Source of the DNA: Bacteroidota bacterium
GTDB taxonomy: Bacteria > Bacteroidota > Bacteroidia > Palsa-948
Assembly (NCBI GenBank): GCA_016213435.1
Contig: JACRAL010000184.1
Coordinates: 1 to 59,822 of the forward strand
Length of the DNA: 59,822 nucleotides
Direction of reading: 5' to 3'
Made by a program: the position numbers and the translations under genes. The notes under the pieces are model-generated. The model made no database searches. It was given only the letters and a program-made list of their open reading frames with translations, and was not told the origin of the DNA. Positions 56,777 through 59,822 of this stretch are shown in pieces (position 1 is the stretch's first letter; each line of letters begins with the position of its first letter).

Positions 56777-59569
56777 ATGAAAAATGTTGTTGTATTATTT
56801 TTTATTCTTGGTTTTTTATCTTTCAGTAATGCACAGAAGCTTGACCTGAAAGATAAGTTAACACTTGATCCCAACGTGCGGTATGGTAAGCTCGATAACG
56901 GGCTGACGTATTATATACAGGTGAATAAAAAACCGGAGAAACGGGCGCAACTGATGCTTGCCGTTAATACAGGTTCGGTTTCAGAAGATGATGATCAACA
57001 GGGGCTGGCTCATTTTACCGAACACATGGCTTTCAATGGTATTCCGAGTTTCCCGAATAATAAATTAGATGAATACTTAGAATCTGTGGGTATAAAAAAA
57101 TCTAATGCCTATACCAGCTTTGACCGCACCGTTTATTATATCGAAACGCAGACAGACAAAGACGATGTGTTCGGCAACTGTATGCAGATCATAAAAGAAT
57201 GGTCGCACGACGAAATGCTTGACTCCGTTGAAATTGATAAAGAAAGAGGCGTTATTATTGAAGAGTGGCGTCTGGGCCAGGGCGCTGAAGAACGGATGAG
57301 AAATAAATACAGGCCTGTGCTCATGAAAGATTCCCGGTATGCCGACCGCTTACCCATTGGGAAAAAAGAAATCCTGGAATCTTTTAAATACAATACAATC
57401 CGTAAATTTTACAAGGATTGGTACAGGCCGGATAATTTTGCCGTAATCGTTGTCGGCGATATTGATGCCGATAAGGTGGAAAAAATGATAAAAGCAAAAT
57501 TCGGCGATATTTCCAAAGTAAATAACCCCAGAAAAGTCCAGGAATATGAAGTACCCGACCATAAGGAAACAAGGATTGCAAAAGTAACAGACAAGGAAGC
57601 TTCCCGCACCACGCTTATGATTTCTTATAAACATCCCAAAGAAGAAACGAATACTGTTGCAGATTACCGGCGTCAACTTGTATATAGTTTATATAATTCC
57701 ATGCTGAATAAACGCCTCTCTGAACTGCAGAAACAGGCAGATCCTCCGTTTACATTCGCATACACCTATTTCGGTCGTATGGTGAAAACAAAAAACAATT
57801 ACGTGTCTTATGCTATGGTTAGCGAAAAAGGAATTGAGAGAGGTATAGAAACATTGGTTACAGAAAACGAACGTGTAAAAAAGTATGGTTTTACTTCCAC
57901 CGAACTTGAAAGGAATAAAAAAGAACAGCTTCGGGATATGGAGCAGGAATATAATGAAAGAGACAAGACAGAATCAAACAATCTTTCGTACCAGTTAGTG
58001 GAAAACTTTCTAAACCATGAACCGGCTCCCGGAATTGAAACAGAATACGAATTGTATAAAAAATATTTGCCAATGATTACTCTTGAAGAAATGAATGCAC
58101 TCGCAAAAAAATGGATAACCGATGGAGAAAATCTTGTTGTGGTTATTCAGGCTCCGGAAAAAGAAGGAGTGGCGCTGCCTTCGGATGATAAAATATTGAG
58201 CATTATTAAAGATATTCAGAAAAAAGATATTAAGCCGTACCAGGATAATATCAGTACAAAACCCTTGGTTTCGGTGAAGCCGAAAGGATCAAAAATTATT
58301 GAGGAGAAAAAAATTGATGAGGCCGGAATCACCCGGTGGAAACTTGAAAACGGAATACAGGTTATATTTAAGATCACTGACTTTAAAAATGATGAGATCG
58401 TATTTTCCGCTTCCAGTTGGGGAGGTTGGTCTTTATATCCCGAAAATGAACATCTGACTGCTTCAAATGCTGCCGGCATCATAGCCATGTCCGGCCTCGG
58501 TGAATTTACAAAGATTCAGTTAGACAAATATCTTACGGGGAAAATAGCATATCTCAGTCCTTCCATCAGCGAAACCAAGCAGGGGTTCAGGGGAAGCGCA
58601 TCGCCGCAGGACATCGAAACTGCATTACAGATGGTATATATGTATTTCACACAGCCAAGGAAAGACACCGCTGCTTTTAAATCTTTCATCGAACGGCAAA
58701 GAACCTCGTTACAGAACAAGAGCGCTAAACCGGAAAATGTTTTCTATGATTCGGTACGGTATGTAATGGCACAGAAGAATTATCGCTACAGGCCGATGAA
58801 CGAAGAAATGTTAAAAGAGATTGATTTAAACCGGGCTTATGATATTTTCCGCGAAAGATTTTCTGATGCATCCGGATTTACTTTTTATTTTGTCGGAAAT
58901 ATAAAACCGGAAACCTTTAAACCCTTGGTGGAAACGTATCTTGGCGGTATTCCTGCAGGCAAGAAAAAAGAAATATGGAAAGATGTGGGAGTCAGAAATC
59001 CGAAAGGAATCATAGAAAAAACAATTTATAAAGGCAAAGATCCCAAATCCTCCGTTGTTTTGTTTATGACCGGAGATTTTGACTGGATCCGGAAAAACAG
59101 GATGGATGCAAATGCCGTGAGCCAGTTGATAAATGTCAAACTCCGCGATGCAGTGAGGGAAGAAAAGGGCGGCACCTATGGAATTTATTCTTTTGTGAAT
59201 CCTTCGCGTTTTCCTGTTTCAGTGTTTTCCACAGCCGTACAATGGGGATGTTCGCCCGACAGGGCAGACGAATTAATTAAAGTAGCGATGCAGGTTATAG
59301 AGGATATTAAAACCAAAGGGGCCGAAGATATAGATGTAACCAAAGTGAAAGAGATGCTCAAAAAAGAAAGAGAAACCAATATTAAAGAGAATGAATTCTG
59401 GTTATCCTATATTTCGGGCAGCTATGAGAATGAAGAAAATGTGCTTGATATTTTTGAGTATGATAAGTTTCTGGAAAGCATCTCCTCCGAATCCCTGAAG
59501 CAGTCTGCTATTAAGTATTATGACAAAACAAATTTTGCAAAGTTCCTGATGATGCCGGAAAAGCAGTAA
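56777..59569 (+). CDS. M16 zinc peptidase, PqqL-like
   Basis: A 930-residue periplasmic peptidase with signal peptide ending FSNA before QKL. The inverzincin motif HFTEH (H79, E82, H83) and the downstream glutamate region ERGVIIEEW (near residue 155) form the active site in the N-terminal M16 repeat. The C-terminal half (from ~residue 520, WKLENGIQVIFKITDF) is the second, non-catalytic repeat, with the late RDAVREEKGGTYGIYS motif. Full-length PqqL-type proteins are about 930 residues, so it is complete. It probably shares a transcript with the S9 peptidase. Confidence 0.92.
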   Translation: MKNVVVLFFILGFLSFSNAQKLDLKDKLTLDPNVRYGKLDNGLTYYIQVNKKPEKRAQLMLAVNTGSVSEDDDQQGLAHFTEHMAFNGIPSFPNNKLDEYLESVGIKKSNAYTSFDRTVYYIETQTDKDDVFGNCMQIIKEWSHDEMLDSVEIDKERGVIIEEWRLGQGAEERMRNKYRPVLMKDSRYADRLPIGKKEILESFKYNTIRKFYKDWYRPDNFAVIVVGDIDADKVEKMIKAKFGDISKVNNPRKVQEYEVPDHKETRIAKVTDKEASRTTLMISYKHPKEETNTVADYRRQLVYSLYNSMLNKRLSELQKQADPPFTFAYTYFGRMVKTKNNYVSYAMVSEKGIERGIETLVTENERVKKYGFTSTELERNKKEQLRDMEQEYNERDKTESNNLSYQLVENFLNHEPAPGIETEYELYKKYLPMITLEEMNALAKKWITDGENLVVVIQAPEKEGVALPSDDKILSIIKDIQKKDIKPYQDNISTKPLVSVKPKGSKIIEEKKIDEAGITRWKLENGIQVIFKITDFKNDEIVFSASSWGGWSLYPENEHLTASNAAGIIAMSGLGEFTKIQLDKYLTGKIAYLSPSISETKQGFRGSASPQDIETALQMVYMYFTQPRKDTAAFKSFIERQRTSLQNKSAKPENVFYDSVRYVMAQKNYRYRPMNEEMLKEIDLNRAYDIFRERFSDASGFTFYFVGNIKPETFKPLVETYLGGIPAGKKKEIWKDVGVRNPKGIIEKTIYKGKDPKSSVVLFMTGDFDWIRKNRMDANAVSQLINVKLRDAVREEKGGTYGIYSFVNPSRFPVSVFSTAVQWGCSPDRADELIKVAMQVIEDIKTKGAEDIDVTKVKEMLKKERETNIKENEFWLSYISGSYENEENVLDIFEYDKFLESISSESLKQSAIKYYDKTNFAKFLMMPEKQ

Positions 59570-59687
59570 TAATAAACTATTATTAAAAATAATGGCTCTA
59601 TTCTATGATACGGTTGAAAGTTCATTTTAAATTGATTACCGATTGAAGAACAACGATTGAAGATTTCAGATTAAAAAATAAACTACT

Positions 59688-59822
59688 ATGAAAAGACATG
59701 AATTAGAAGAGCGATTAATAGATTTTTCGGTATTTATAATTGAGCTATCAGATGAATTACCCAATACCAAAGCAGGTAGCCATTTATCAGGGCAAATGGT
59801 TCGTTCAGGTACTTCCGTATCG
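59688..59822 (+). CDS. Four-helix-bundle (S23-like) protein, partial
   Basis: From ATG 59688 to the window end, 45 codons encode MKRHELEERLIDFSVFIIEL and then LPNTKAGSHLSGQMVRSGTSVS. The segment L-x-x-Q-[ML]-[VI]-R-S-[GA]-T-S-V is the core signature of the four-helix-bundle family related to proteins encoded in 23S rRNA intervening sequences. The 3' part lies beyond the window. The function of the family is not established. Confidence 0.85.
   Translation, partial: MKRHELEERLIDFSVFIIELSDELPNTKAGSHLSGQMVRSGTSVS

Overview
The window looks like about 60 kb of a chromosome from a Bacteroidota bacterium, probably an environmental or uncultured lineage. The evidence is indirect but consistent. Three secreted proteases end in T9SS-type sorting domains. 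At least five upstream regions carry the Bacteroidota promoter pattern TTG-N18/19-TAnnTTTG. The DNA is AT-rich, Shine-Dalgarno sites are mostly absent, and many intergenic gaps hold hairpin-forming repeats. I see no rRNA, complete tRNA, CRISPR array, transposase or phage genes.

Layout. 0.2-3.9 kb: a three-gene biotin-dependent acyl-CoA carboxylase operon (biotin carboxylase, biotin carrier, carboxyltransferase) behind a consensus promoter. 4.0-6.7 kb: a membrane-anchored TPR protein followed by a membrane SpoIIE-type phosphatase, apparently a split sensor/output pair. 6.8-7.8 kb: an orphan acyl carrier protein, a MarR regulator and the remnant of a four-helix-bundle gene. 7.8-13.6 kb: an RND efflux operon (adaptor lipoprotein, pump, TolC-like channel). 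The TolC gene carries an apparent MITE-like insertion in frame inside its signal-peptide coding region. 13.7-15.7 kb: ligA. 16.0-24.1 kb: three T9SS-exported metalloproteases (one M14, two related M43). 24.1-25.5 kb: a PepD-like dipeptidase on the minus strand.

25.8-44.4 kb: a long plus-strand cell-surface glycan cluster behind a consensus promoter. It holds a DegT aminotransferase, two GT4 glycosyltransferases, four SAM methyltransferases, two radical SAM enzymes, an AsnB-type amidotransferase, a polysaccharide deacetylase and a hexapeptide acetyltransferase. It also holds two copies of a pair made of an AglD/MprF-like integral membrane protein and a large GT-C-like membrane protein. No classical Wzx/Wzy is recognisable. 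A minus-strand TMTC-like GT-C/TPR protein (44.4-46.9 kb) follows.

47.0-54.4 kb: the most interesting part. A PapD-like secreted protein, two related small secreted proteins and a 1325-residue outer-membrane barrel protein together resemble a highly divergent chaperone-usher fibre system. The barrel protein has Ig-like N-terminal domains, usher-like C-terminal beta domains, an 18-bp tandem repeat tract and a terminal SPOR domain. A small toxin-antitoxin-like pair sits between the chaperone-like and subunit-like genes. 54.6-59.6 kb: an S9 prolyl-oligopeptidase lipoprotein and an M16 PqqL-like peptidase. The window ends inside a four-helix-bundle (S23-like) gene.
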